Shown: positions 32,824-42,483 of the stretch, piece after piece
Layout of the letters: each line of letters opens with the position of its first letter
Position numbering within the stretch: position 1 is the first letter of the stretch
Origin: CBDDHT01 sp965227905
GTDB taxonomy: Bacteria; Pseudomonadota; Alphaproteobacteria; Rhizobiales; Methyloligellaceae
Length of the DNA stretch: 64,000 bases
Direction of reading: 5' to 3'
NCBI GenBank assembly: GCA_965227905.1
Contig: OZ245780.1
Span: 682,001-746,000 of the forward strand
Made by a program: the position numbers and the translations under genes
Notes under the pieces: model-generated
Told to the model about the DNA's origin: nothing
Database searches by the model: none
Seen by the model: the letters and a program-made list of their open reading frames with translations, nothing else

Positions 32824-33369
32824 TTAATTGCCAAACTGTGTGAAGCTGCCAATGGCTGGTGCACTGCGACGCTGATAGCTCGCAACGGCCGTCGGTCGCT
32901 TTGGAGCGTTCCGCTCGGCAATGCGCCAGTCACCTGTCAGCTTGATCTTCGTGCGAACCGCGCCATACTTTTTCACGAGCCCGAAGAGCTTTGCTGCGTT
33001 TGCCGGGTGCAACCGGACGCAGCCGTGTGACGCCGGGACGCCCAGATTGCGCGTGTAATCGGTCGCGTGGATTGCGTATCCGCGATGGAAGAACAGTGCC
33101 CAATGCATCGGCGCATTGTCATACTGCCGGGACCACCAATGCCGGTGAACGCGGTATGGCTTATAGTTGCCGGTCGGCGTGCGATGGCCTGCCGCTCCTG
33201 TTGAAACTTTCCAGACATACTTCTCTTCGCCATTGATGGAGACGTGCAGTCTCTGCGTCGAGATATTGACATGGGCGACGACGATCGGCTTGAGCATCTC
33301 GATCTCGAGCGCTTTGGCCGGAGTGAACATTGCGACGGCGAGGGCGCCGGCTATGAGGAGTTTACGCAT
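32824..33369 (-). CDS. L,D-transpeptidase (YkuD domain)
   Basis: This 181-residue exported enzyme cross-links or anchors to peptidoglycan in the periplasm. It has a signal peptide (about 1-20) and a YkuD domain with the catalytic motif IHATDY...ASHGCVRL, where the SHGC cysteine is the nucleophile. VNISTQRLHVSINGEEKYVW at the domain start is typical. The C-terminal 35 residues (KRPTAVASYQRRSAPAIGS) are outside the domain. A terminator follows. Confidence 0.92.
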   Translation of the reverse strand: MRKLLIAGALAVAMFTPAKALEIEMLKPIVVAHVNISTQRLHVSINGEEKYVWKVSTGAAGHRTPTGNYKPYRVHRHWWSRQYDNAPMHWALFFHRGYAIHATDYTRNLGVPASHGCVRLHPANAAKLFGLVKKYGAVRTKIKLTGDWRIAERNAPKRPTAVASYQRRSAPAIGSFTQFGN

Positions 33370-34240
33370 GACATTTCCCCTTTGGTGCGATGGGGCCGAA
33401 CAACGACCTGCTTGATTCTACCGCTAAAAGCATTACCGGCTCCTTGCGATGATGTTGGCGGATGATGCATGGCGCCGAATGGCGAGTTGAAGAATGGTCG
33501 GCTGCCAGAGGGAAATTGTCTTTTCGTCAACAACACGAGCATCGTCAGCCAGAGGCTGGTAGATGCCTGGTGCTCGGAACGAACCCAAAGAGGTGAGCTG
33601 CATAGCTGCCCCGTCTGTTTGATCGCTATTTCCCTGCGCTACGCTTTTGTGACGGTAGGAGCTTTGGTGCTTCTTTTTTGCCCGACACTGCGTGCTGTGT
33701 CGAAAGACGTGGGGCTGGCGCCGCTCCGTTTCAAGATCCGCAAAACGCAAATTCATTAAAATTTGGCAAAAATAAGAAAGATTTATCGGAAAATCCCCGG
33801 TTTTTCCGCCTTCCTTCTTTGAAAAAAGGTTCGTGGCTGCATTTTCGTCGTTAGTCCGTTCCTCTGACAGCATTGGCGATCAGTCTGCCATAAGCCCCTG
33901 CATCGAGATGCCGACAATACTGTTTGCGGGCTCGTCAGTGTCGAGAGGGGTGTCGATATCCGGTCTTCAGTCGCCTTAGCCTGAGAGCATTTCGACAACT
34001 CGCAACGATCGGTTCAACGTGAGCGCACACCACCTCACGGGAGCGTTAGGCGGCCTCGAACGTGAGGAATACCTCATTTCGCCAGGGGGTGATCTCCAAT
34101 AGCAGAGTTCTATTCGCGGGCATCATCACAGCGCGTTCCCAGCCTTGTCATGAGCTGTTACGGGCACTTCCGAAAACGCGCACCACATCAAACTCATCGA
34201 AACGAAAGACGTGAGAACGTCATTACGAAGGAGGCTAAAA
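33370..34240. other. Non-coding stretch of 871 bases, content unresolved
   Basis: No convincing gene is visible between the L,D-transpeptidase start and the small secreted protein at 34241. Short open frames here lack ribosome sites and family resemblance. An AT-rich patch lies at 33747-33790. Small stems are present, such as CGTGAG-N10-CTCACG at about 34018-34039 and TGAGG-aata-CCTCA at about 34063-34076. A small RNA or promoter region is possible but not supported further. Confidence 0.4.
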
Positions 34241-34570
34241 ATGAAGTATGGAACCACCGGTTTGGTGATGGGCGCTCTTGCGCTGGGCCTCGTGGCTATT
34301 ACAGGTCCGGCTTCCGCCGACACACGACTGGCGTCTGGTCTAGCAACTGCAGACACTGCGCAATCGCTCATTCATAAAGTCAATCGCCGTGGACATCATA
34401 GAGGCTTCCGCTCCTATGGATACCGGTCTCACTATGGCTATCGCAACTACGGTTATCGTCCGTACCGCAGCCGATCCTATTATGGATATCGGAGCTATCG
34501 GCCTTATTATCGCGGTCACTTCGGAAGTTTTCGTGGACATCACCGAGGCTTCCGGTTCAATCGCCCCTAA
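34241..34570 (+). CDS. Small secreted Gly/Tyr/Arg/His-rich protein
   Basis: This 109-residue protein has a clear signal peptide (about 1-26, GLVMGALALGLVAITGPASA) and then, after a short linker, a low-complexity region (51-109) made of repeated G-Y-R, H-Y-G-Y-R and S-Y-Y-G-Y-R units with His pairs. GGAGG lies six bases before the ATG, and a strong terminator follows, so it is a genuine one-gene unit. The function is unknown; similar exported YGYR-rich proteins occur in rhizobia. Confidence 0.75.
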   Translation: MKYGTTGLVMGALALGLVAITGPASADTRLASGLATADTAQSLIHKVNRRGHHRGFRSYGYRSHYGYRNYGYRPYRSRSYYGYRSYRPYYRGHFGSFRGHHRGFRFNRP

Positions 34571-34598
34571 CGGTCGACAAATCCGTCCGAAAAATGAC

Positions 34599-34632
34599 AA
34601 GCCGCCCGCTCTTCAGCGGGCGGCTTTTCTTT
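34599..34632 (+). terminator. Rho-independent terminator, perfect 12-base stem
   Basis: AAGCCGCCCGCT (34599-34610), loop CTTC, AGCGGGCGGCTT (34615-34626), then TTCTTT. It terminates the small secreted-protein gene. On the other strand the stem is followed by GTCATTTTTC, so it may also serve gyrB, which ends at 34665. Confidence 0.92.
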
Positions 34633-34664
34633 AGCGTCGTCACGCGTGCTAAGTGACAGAGCAC

Positions 34665-37109
34665 TTAGACGTCGAGATTTGCAACCTCTAGCGCATGTTC
34701 CTGGATGAACTCGCGACGCGGCTCAACAACATCGCCCATGAGTCGAGAAAAGATCTCGTCGGCCTCGTCAACAATATCGCCGACTTTCACTTGAAGCAGC
34801 GTTCGCGTGTCCAGATCGAGGGTCGTCTCCCAAAGCTGATCCGGGTTCATCTCGCCAAGACCTTTGTAGCGCTGAATGTTGGCAATTCCCTTTCGGCCGG
34901 CCGTTAGGATCGCATCGAACAGAGTGCTTGGCCCATGAACGGCGGTTGTGACGTCTTTGCGACGCAACGTCGCCGGTTTGGCGTAAGTCTCTTGCAGATG
35001 GTGGGCATGCTGGTCGAGTTTGCGGGCATCGGCCGAAGCGATGAAAAGGGAGTCGATCGTGTGGGCTTCCTTTACGCCGCGAACTTCGCGCGCGAATGCA
35101 AGCCCTCCCTCCGGCAATGCCTGTCCGGCCCAGCCTTGTTCGGTCTCTTCCGAGATCAGATCGAGCCGTTTGGCAATGTAGTCGGCCGCCTCCTGTGCGC
35201 GGCTGCTGTCAGATAGCAATTCGGGATTGAGAACACCTGCAATCGCAGCTTGTTCGATCACGAAGCGAGGATAGCGGCTGTGTAGACCGTTCAGGACAGA
35301 TGAGATCTGGCGGGCCGTTTCGGCAACATCGAGCAGGTCGTTTCCAGCACGTTCGGCTCCTTCGCTGGTGACCAGCACCGCTTCTTCCAGACCGGCCGCC
35401 ATGAGATAGTCCTCAAGCGCGCGCTCGTCCTTCAGATATTGCTCCGACTGTCCCCGCTTCACCTTATAGAGCGGCGGTTGCGCAATATAGAGGTAGCCGC
35501 CCTCGACCAATTCGGGCATCTGCCGATAGAAGAAGGTCAGGAGCAGGGTGCGGATATGGGCGCCGTCGACATCGGCGTCCGTCATGATGATCACTTTGTG
35601 ATACCGCAGCTTGTCGATCGAAAAGTCGTCACGTCCGATCCCGGTTCCCAGCGCCGTAATCAGCGTGCCGATTTCCTGACTGGAGAGCATCTTGTCGAAA
35701 CGGGCGCGCTCGACGTTCAGGATCTTACCGCGCAACGGCAGAACAGCCATGAACTCGCGATTGCGGGCCTGCTTGGCAGAGCCGCCGGCGGAATCGCCCT
35801 CGACCAGAAAGATTTCCGACTTGGCAGGGTCGCGCTCAGAGCAGTCGGCGAGCTTGCCGGGCAAGTTGGCGACATCCAGGGCGCCCTTGCGACGCGTTAA
35901 CTCGCGCGCTTTGCGGGCGGCCTCGCGGGCGGCTGCAGCTTCGACGATTTTCTGGACAATCTGCTTGCCTTCGCCCGGATGCTCTTCGAACCATTGTCCC
36001 AAGGCTTCGTTCATGACGCTTTCGACAATGGACTTCACCTCGGAGGAGACGAGTTTGTCCTTTGTCTGAGACGAGAATTTGGGGTCGGGAACTTTGACGG
36101 ACAGAACAGACGTCAACCCTTCACGGGCATCATCGCCTGTCAGGGAGACTTTTTCCTTTTTCGCGATGCCAGATTCGGCTGCATAGGTATTGACCGTCCG
36201 AGTCAACGCACCACGAAATCCGGCGAGGTGCGTACCGCCATCGCGTTGCGGGATATTGTTTGTGAAGCAAAGGACATTCTCGTGATAGCCATCGTTCCAC
36301 CACAGCGCAACTTCGACGACGACGTCATCACGCTCGGCGCTCAGCGTGATGGGTTCCGACAGGAGAGGATGGCGCATCCTGTCAAGATAGCTGACATAAG
36401 CGGACAGCCCGCCCTCATAGGCCATCTCCTCGACCTTGGGCTCGACGCCACGATTGTCGGTGAGCCGGATCGTCAGGCCGGAATTGAGGAATGCGAGTTC
36501 GCGCAAACGATGCTCAAGCGTTTGATAATCGAACTCAACCATGGTGAAGGTTTCTGCAGAAGGCGTAAATGTTACCCGTGTTCCAGTGCGTCCATCAGGC
36601 GCCGAGCCGCGTTGCTCGAGGCTGGACACAACCTCGCCATGTTCGAACGCAGCCGCATGTTCGAGACCGTCGCGCCAGACGACGAGATCCAGGCGGCGTG
36701 ACAAGGCATTGACGACAGAAACACCCACACCGTGCAGTCCGCCGGACACCTTGTAGGAATTCTGATCGAACTTCCCGCCCGCATGGAGCTGGGTCATGAT
36801 CACTTCCGCTGCTGAGATGCCTTCTTCGGCATGAATTGCAACGGGAATGCCGCGTCCATTGTCCTCGACCGTGACCGATCCGTCGGGGTTGAGATCGACG
36901 GAAACAGTGTCGCAATGGCCGGCCAGAGCCTCATCGATCGCATTGTCCACGACCTCATACACCATGTGGTGCAGACCGGACCCGTCATCGGTGTCGCCGA
37001 TATACATGCCAGGCCGTTTGCGAACAGCCTCTAATCCCTTGAGAACCTTAATAGAATCGGCGCTATACTCGTCTTCGGAACCGTTCGGCTCGTCGGGCGC
37101 ATCAGTCAT
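34665..37109 (-). CDS. gyrB: DNA gyrase subunit B
   Basis: GyrB is the ATPase subunit of gyrase. The 814 residues include the GHKL ATP site (DNAIDEALAGH; DNGRGIPV; GLHGVGVSVVNALS), the TOPRIM motifs EGDSAGGSAKQARNR and DADVDGAHIRTLLLTFFYRQMP, and the C-terminal RYKGLGEMNPDQLWETT. It is the last gene of the minus-strand run dnaA-dnaN-recF-gyrB, starting 53 bases after recF ends. Confidence 0.97.
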   Translation of the reverse strand: MTDAPDEPNGSEDEYSADSIKVLKGLEAVRKRPGMYIGDTDDGSGLHHMVYEVVDNAIDEALAGHCDTVSVDLNPDGSVTVEDNGRGIPVAIHAEEGISAAEVIMTQLHAGGKFDQNSYKVSGGLHGVGVSVVNALSRRLDLVVWRDGLEHAAAFEHGEVVSSLEQRGSAPDGRTGTRVTFTPSAETFTMVEFDYQTLEHRLRELAFLNSGLTIRLTDNRGVEPKVEEMAYEGGLSAYVSYLDRMRHPLLSEPITLSAERDDVVVEVALWWNDGYHENVLCFTNNIPQRDGGTHLAGFRGALTRTVNTYAAESGIAKKEKVSLTGDDAREGLTSVLSVKVPDPKFSSQTKDKLVSSEVKSIVESVMNEALGQWFEEHPGEGKQIVQKIVEAAAAREAARKARELTRRKGALDVANLPGKLADCSERDPAKSEIFLVEGDSAGGSAKQARNREFMAVLPLRGKILNVERARFDKMLSSQEIGTLITALGTGIGRDDFSIDKLRYHKVIIMTDADVDGAHIRTLLLTFFYRQMPELVEGGYLYIAQPPLYKVKRGQSEQYLKDERALEDYLMAAGLEEAVLVTSEGAERAGNDLLDVAETARQISSVLNGLHSRYPRFVIEQAAIAGVLNPELLSDSSRAQEAADYIAKRLDLISEETEQGWAGQALPEGGLAFAREVRGVKEAHTIDSLFIASADARKLDQHAHHLQETYAKPATLRRKDVTTAVHGPSTLFDAILTAGRKGIANIQRYKGLGEMNPDQLWETTLDLDTRTLLQVKVGDIVDEADEIFSRLMGDVVEPRREFIQEHALEVANLDV

Positions 37110-37162
37110 GAATCATCCCATCATCTTGCGGTGCAGCAATGTAAGGATAGGCATAGCTTGAT

Positions 37163-38350
37163 TCAGCCGTGAACGCTACCTTCATCGACCGTCAAAAAGC
37201 GGGCGCGATCACCCAGAGTCTCGAACATTTTGGCGTCTGTTCCGGTCATCCAGGCCTGTACTCCGAGCTGGTCGATTTCATGAAAGAGAGCACTGCGCCG
37301 GTATTCATCAAGATGCGCCGCAATCTCATCAAGCAGCATGAGCGGCGCCCACCCGTCGAAGCCTGCTTGGATCAATTCGGCATGCGCCAGAATGAGCCCT
37401 GTCAGGACGGCTTTCTGCTCGCCAGTCGAGCAGATTTTCGCGGCGAGGCCCTTTGGACCATGGCCGACAATGAGGTCGGACCGGTGAGGGCCTTCAAGCG
37501 TTCTCTTTGCCGCGCGGTCCCGGTGGCGCGATTCGGCAAGTTCGTGACGATAGGCGTCCTCGACGTCCGTTGCCGCCTCGCGGGCAAGCCGGCGTTCCAA
37601 TGTTCCGTCAATTGCGATGGTCGCCCACGGAAAGGGCGAATGGGGTTCACGTTCGCGCCGTGCCGCGATCCGCTCTTCCAGGCCTGCCAAGGCCTCTCTG
37701 CGTGCCGCTGCGATCGCCACAGCGGTTTCGGCCATCTGAAGTTCAAGACCTTCGTAATGGGCGGACGCTGTTTCATGGAGTTCGAAAAGTCTGTTGCGCT
37801 GGCGCATGGCGCGTTCGAAGCGCCCAGCCATCGAGCGAAAGCCTGGATCGAGACTTTGGACCAGGCGATCAAGGAAACGGCGGCGTTCTGCTGCAGGACC
37901 CGTAAACAGGCCGTCAAGCTGAGGCGTGAGCCAAATCAGTCGGACATGGTAGCCCAGTGCCCCGGAGCTTCGTTGGGCCTTGCCATCAATCCGGGCCTGA
38001 CGTCCGGTTTCATTCGTTCCGCTGCTGCCGGCAAGACCAGTGCCGAGTTCAACCGTACCGGCCTGACCATGAAGCTTGCCGGCCACAGCCCATCCACCGC
38101 TGGCGCCAGCACGCGTAATGTCCTGAAAGGTCATCTGGCGAAGCCCGCGGCCTGGACTCAACAGCGAGACGGCTTCGAGCAAATTGGTTTTGCCGGCGCC
38201 GTTCGCGCCCGTCAGAACGACAGGTCGCTCATCAAGATCGAGTGACAAATGGGCGTAATTGCGAAAATCCGTCAGCCGAAGCCGTTCGAGCCAAAGGCGC
38301 TGGCCGCCCGCATCGGAGGCAGGCGCGACATCATAGCTGTCTTGGACCAT
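37163..38350 (-). CDS. recF: RecF recombination/repair ATPase
   Basis: RecF loads RecA at gaps with RecO and RecR. The 395-residue SMC-like ATPase has Walker A TGANGAGKTNLLEA, the signature region ICSTGEQKAVLTGLILAHAEL, and Walker B APLMLLDEIAAHLD. The N-terminal LERLRLTDFRNYAHLSL is typical. It lies 32 bases after dnaN on the same strand. Confidence 0.95.
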   Translation of the reverse strand: MVQDSYDVAPASDAGGQRLWLERLRLTDFRNYAHLSLDLDERPVVLTGANGAGKTNLLEAVSLLSPGRGLRQMTFQDITRAGASGGWAVAGKLHGQAGTVELGTGLAGSSGTNETGRQARIDGKAQRSSGALGYHVRLIWLTPQLDGLFTGPAAERRRFLDRLVQSLDPGFRSMAGRFERAMRQRNRLFELHETASAHYEGLELQMAETAVAIAAARREALAGLEERIAARREREPHSPFPWATIAIDGTLERRLAREAATDVEDAYRHELAESRHRDRAAKRTLEGPHRSDLIVGHGPKGLAAKICSTGEQKAVLTGLILAHAELIQAGFDGWAPLMLLDEIAAHLDEYRRSALFHEIDQLGVQAWMTGTDAKMFETLGDRARFLTVDEGSVHG

Positions 38351-38382
38351 TGATCGTCCGTTTGCATTCGGGGCGCGGTGTT

Positions 38383-39501
38383 CTAGACCCGCATCGGCAT
38401 CAAGACATACAAGGCCGAAGTGTCGTGATCATCCTTCACCATGGTCGGTGAGCCAGGGTCCGACAACAGGAACTTGGCGCTTTCGCCTTCGAGCTGGCCG
38501 GTGATGTCCAGCAGGTATCCGGCATTGAAGCCGATCTCAAGTGGGTCCGATTCGTACCCCACGGCAAGCTCTTCGGTCGCACTACCGGAATCCGGATTGT
38601 TGACCGAGAGGATCAGTTTTCCAGCCGAGATATCGAGTTTGACGGCTCGTCCCTTCTCGCTCGATAAGGTCGAGACGCGGTCGACCGCATGTGCAAAATC
38701 CGCGTTCTGAACATCAAGAACCTTATCATTGCCTTGAGGGATGACACGCTCATAGTCGGGAAACGTACCGTCGATCAATTTCGACGTCAGGACGACGTCG
38801 GCAAAGGTGAACCGCGCTTTTGTCGCCGACAGTTCGATCGACACGGACTCATCCGTATCGCCGATTAGCTTATGCAACTCGCCGACCGCCTTGCGTGGCA
38901 CGATCACACCGGGGATCCCGGCGGCACCTTCAGGCAGTGGCACTTCGATTTGAGCGAGCCGGTGACCGTCGGTTGCGACAGCCCTCAGGCGTTCCCCGTC
39001 TTCGCCAGGCGCAGCGTGCAGGTAAACCCCATTGAGGTAATAGCGCGTCTCTTCCGTCGAAATTGCGAAACGTGTTTTCTCAATGAGCCGCTTCAATATC
39101 GTCGCATCCAAGTCGAAACGGTGACTTGACGACTCCACACCGAGCTCCGGAAAATCATCGGAAGGGAGCGCTTGGAGCGTAAAATTGGCACGACCGGATT
39201 TCAGCGTTACGCGAGCGCCGTCGTCAGCAATGGCGAGCTCGATCTGCGAGCCGTCGGGCAGCTTTCGCACGATGTCGTGCATCATATGCGCCGATACTGT
39301 GGTCTTGCCCTCCTGCGTGACTTCGGACGGCACACTCTCGACAATTGCGATATCGAGATCGGTAGCCGTCAAAGACAGGACGGATGCTTTTGCGTTCAAA
39401 AGCACATTGGACAGAATTGGAATTGTATTCCGGCGTTCGACAACGCTGGTGACATGGTGCAGCGCTTTAAGTAGAGCGCTTCTTTCAATGATCAGCCGCA
39501 T
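38383..39501 (-). CDS. dnaN: DNA polymerase III beta sliding clamp
   Basis: DnaN is the ring-shaped processivity clamp of the replicative polymerase. The 372-residue length, the start MRLIIERSALLKALHHVTSV, the central VEVPLPEG-like segment (IEVPLPEGAAGIPGVIVPRK) and the C-terminal DHDTSALYVLMPMRV are typical. It is separated from dnaA by 324 bases, enough for its own promoter. Confidence 0.96.
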   Translation of the reverse strand: MRLIIERSALLKALHHVTSVVERRNTIPILSNVLLNAKASVLSLTATDLDIAIVESVPSEVTQEGKTTVSAHMMHDIVRKLPDGSQIELAIADDGARVTLKSGRANFTLQALPSDDFPELGVESSSHRFDLDATILKRLIEKTRFAISTEETRYYLNGVYLHAAPGEDGERLRAVATDGHRLAQIEVPLPEGAAGIPGVIVPRKAVGELHKLIGDTDESVSIELSATKARFTFADVVLTSKLIDGTFPDYERVIPQGNDKVLDVQNADFAHAVDRVSTLSSEKGRAVKLDISAGKLILSVNNPDSGSATEELAVGYESDPLEIGFNAGYLLDITGQLEGESAKFLLSDPGSPTMVKDDHDTSALYVLMPMRV

Positions 39502-39825
39502 TTATTCGCCTTAAAGAATCTATCGTCCTGGAACCGAAAAATGCCCCGAATCCGCTAAGCTGGGGACGTTCGATCGGACGACGTATGGAACATAGCCTGA
39601 GGATACAGTCAACGAAGGGTGGCGCGCGGCGATGCGTTTGGCAAGTGCCGGCTTTGAGCACTTGGCATTCTGTCCTTTGGTATCCTCGGCTGGGCGTGTA
39701 CAGACGACGCTCGCCACGATCCAGGGTGGTCTTTCTAAGGCGTTGGATTTTAACATTTTCTCTGCGGCCAACCTGAATCGATTGACCGCAGAACCAACGT
39801 GCCTTCAGCCGGACCCGTCGGTGGC
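39502..39825. other. dnaA-dnaN intergenic region, 324 bases
   Basis: I see no gene here: a short minus-strand open frame of 83 codons lacks a ribosome site and resembles nothing. The region presumably holds the dnaN promoter. AT-rich bases occur near 39747-39766. No strong terminator for dnaA and no DnaA box was found by eye. Confidence 0.4.
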
Positions 39826-41283
39826 CTAACTGATCAACAGGCGCTTGAGAAGTTCGACATCGTCCTTCAACGTCGTGTCGTCCTGCATCAATTCACCGAT
39901 CTTGCGGATCGCATGAAGAACCGTCGTGTGGTCCCGGTCGCCGAAGCGGCGCCCGATTTCGGGGAGGGACCGTGAGGTCAGATGCTTGGAAAGATACATG
40001 GCAATCTGCCTGGGGCGCACGATGGAACGCGTGCGCCGACTGGACAGGATATCGCTACGCGAGACGCCGAAATGCTTGGAGACGATCTTCTGGATTTCGT
40101 CGATCTTGACCCGGCGCGGCTCGGCACCGCGGGTTAGGTCTCGAACGATCTTTTCTGCCGACTCCATCGTAACGGGTTGCTTGGTGAGTGCCGATGCGGC
40201 GCGCAGGCTGTTGATGCAACCGTCGAGTTCACGCCCGCTGTCTGTGACCCGGGTTGCGAGAAAGCCGAGCACAGCTTCGGGAACCACGAATCCCGGATCC
40301 TGACGGCGTGCCGCCTCGGCGCGTCGGCGCAGGATTTTGAGCCTGAGATCATAGTCCAGCGCACCAACTTCGACGATGAGGCCGCCGGCAAGACGCGACC
40401 GCATGCGCGCATCGAGTTTGTCCAATTGAAGCGGTGCACGATCAGCGGCAACCACAACCTGTTTGTTGCCATCGATATGCGCATTGAGCATGTGGCAGAA
40501 TTCCTGCTGGATCGTCGGGCCCTGGAGAAATTCCAGATCGTCGATCAACAGAATATCGATCTGTCGGAGTTTTTCCTTGAAGGCCACCGCGTCCCGTGCC
40601 CTGAGCGCTTTCACGAACCCACTCATAAAGAGCTCGGCCGTCAAATAGAGGACACGGGCATCCGGGTTCTTCTCGCGGACGGCCCACGAAACGGCGTGCA
40701 GCAAGTGGGTTTTACCTAGCCCGACATTGCCATGAATATAGAGTGGGTTGTACCGCAGGATCGGTCCGGTCGCGCCATCGGCGACTTCAAGAGCCGCGGC
40801 ATGCGCCAATTGATTGCTGGTTCCCGTCTGAAAAGAATCGAATGTACACCTCTGATCGAGTGGCGAGCCTTGGATTCCGTCATAGCCCGTAGCCGTCTCG
40901 CCGAGAGGCGCAGTGTGGCGGAAGGGGACGACATCGGTCTCGCCAAAGGCATTGGACGCCATTGTCGGTTTTGCCGGCGCATTCCGGGCAGCGAGATCGA
41001 CCTTATCGTGCGGCGTGCGCACGCGGAAACTGATTTCCTCGAGCCCGTCGAACTCATTATGGCTGCAGTCCAGCAGCTTGTCGTAATAGTGGTTCTTGAT
41101 CCATTTGCTCAGGAACCGAGTGGGGACCGAAAGTCTCAGAACGCCGCTGTCGAAGTCTTCCAGTTCGACCCTGCCGAACCAGCTTGTATAGACATCCTCG
41201 CCGAGTTCCGCTCTGAGACGGCTTCCAATGCGCGTCCATTTTTCGGTGCTGTGCTTCGTATTGCTTTCTGTGTTCTTTTCCAC
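39826..41283 (-). CDS. dnaA: Chromosomal replication initiator DnaA
   Basis: DnaA binds and melts the origin. The protein (485 residues from GTG 41283) has domain I (WTRIGSRLRAELGEDVYTSW), a linker, the AAA+ domain with Walker A GNVGLGKTHLLHA and Walker B ILLIDDLEFLQG, and domain IV with the DnaA-box-binding motif GRRFGDRDHTTVLHAIRKI. The start is uncertain: no in-frame ATG is available, and GTG 41283, TTG 41310 or GTG 41352 are possible; the GGGG upstream of 41283 and domain I position favour the first. Confidence 0.95.
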   Translation of the reverse strand: MEKNTESNTKHSTEKWTRIGSRLRAELGEDVYTSWFGRVELEDFDSGVLRLSVPTRFLSKWIKNHYYDKLLDCSHNEFDGLEEISFRVRTPHDKVDLAARNAPAKPTMASNAFGETDVVPFRHTAPLGETATGYDGIQGSPLDQRCTFDSFQTGTSNQLAHAAALEVADGATGPILRYNPLYIHGNVGLGKTHLLHAVSWAVREKNPDARVLYLTAELFMSGFVKALRARDAVAFKEKLRQIDILLIDDLEFLQGPTIQQEFCHMLNAHIDGNKQVVVAADRAPLQLDKLDARMRSRLAGGLIVEVGALDYDLRLKILRRRAEAARRQDPGFVVPEAVLGFLATRVTDSGRELDGCINSLRAASALTKQPVTMESAEKIVRDLTRGAEPRRVKIDEIQKIVSKHFGVSRSDILSSRRTRSIVRPRQIAMYLSKHLTSRSLPEIGRRFGDRDHTTVLHAIRKIGELMQDDTTLKDDVELLKRLLIS

Positions 41284-42483
41284 GTCGCTTGCCCCGCCAG
41301 ACCAACGCAACGCCTCAGCGCGCGCCCGGCATTTGTTGCGAACCCTAGCCACAAGGTCCGCGTGGTTTTCCCTCTAGGCCGATCATCTACCGGCGCCTTC
41401 TGGCCAGACTGACGCTGGCTCAGATACAGCTCCGGGTGTCCGGCCCGCGCTTGTCATGCTCCTCATTCGTTTTGGTGCCGCGGCACAAGAGGCCCCGTCC
41501 GCCAGCACGACGAATGAACAACATGTCCGTATCCGGTGATGTCGCCGAAGCGGCGACGAAAGAAGACAACATCGTCACGACTGTGTTTCTGCCATCGGCA
41601 TTCTTGAGGGCGTGCCCTGAGGCATGACGGCCCATCGCAAGATCAGCATTATTCGACACGCAAGGCCCGCGTTTGTCGTAGGACTGATCGAATGGCAGAT
41701 GATGTCTGTTCGCTATGCACTAAGTGCGTCCAGACAGGGTCATCGCATACGGTGTCTTAACCTCTCTATTCCGGCCACGGTCTACTCACAAAGCTACGCA
41801 CGCGCCAGCAACAATCAGGAGTGACCTGCTGGCGCAAAGTCTTGACAAACAAGATCGCAAGATCTTGCAGTCCAATAGTCGAATAAACGCGATTTTGTAC
41901 TTCGCGTGCTGCAGCCCAATTTAGCAGCTTTGCTCACCTCTTATGTGAGCGAGACGCGGAACTCTTGAAGGCAACTACTTGGGAGGGGCATATGCCCCGT
42001 TCGGATGCCGCGATTATACCCCCGACAGAGCGTGATGCAACTGGCATCTGCAGACGCCAGGATGCCTGCGCGGTGCCATCATATTAGGACGCTTGGCCGG
42101 TATTTCGAGCGTGTTTGGCGCGTCAACCGCTTGAAAATTGGAGCTGAATCACTGTGCGAAATGCCTGTTTGAGGGCCTGATGATGGGCCTGCAAAATCGT
42201 AGGCGAGACTCCGATTCGCACTTGACGCCGCTCCGGACCCTCGGGAGGAGAAGCGAGGGATGAACAAGGGACGGCAGGCTAAATGCTTGAATCTTTGAGG
42301 GATTGATTGGGTCGGTTGGCAGGCCGCGCGCCGGGCCTCTTGTGAGCTGTCGCATTCCTGCAACAATGGGGAGATTATTGCCAAAATCGCAATCGGTTCA
42401 TCTCGAGGGATTGGAATCGCGGACATGCGAAATTGGCGCGCCAAAAGCACGCCAAATCCATAAAAACTAACGAGTTGGTTTTG
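41284..42483. other. Long non-coding region upstream of dnaA, with palindromes and five GANTC sites
   Basis: This 1.2 kb stretch between dnaA and rpsT has no supported gene. It contains the palindromes GCAAGATCTTGC (41857-41868), GGGGCATATGCCCC (41985-41998) and TTGGCGCGCCAA (42433-42444), and the stem GCTCAC-N7-GTGAGC (41932-41950). Five GANTC sites, the target of the cell-cycle methylase CcrM, fall within 273 bases at 42146, 42207, 42213, 42289 and 42414. I found no TTATNCACA-type DnaA box. It probably holds dnaA control elements; an origin cannot be claimed. Confidence 0.5.

Noticed and set aside
33469..33759. Possible 96-residue plus-strand protein.
   Set aside because: No ribosome site, no signal or domain pattern, atypical composition; treated as non-coding.
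41842..41870. Promoter starting TTGACA at 41842 on the plus strand.
   Set aside because: At the right spacing the -10 would be TTGCAG, a poor match, and no gene lies downstream on that strand.
41284..42483. Chromosomal origin of replication upstream of dnaA.
   Set aside because: No TTATNCACA-type DnaA box or clear AT-rich unwinding region was found, and in many alphaproteobacteria the origin lies away from dnaA.
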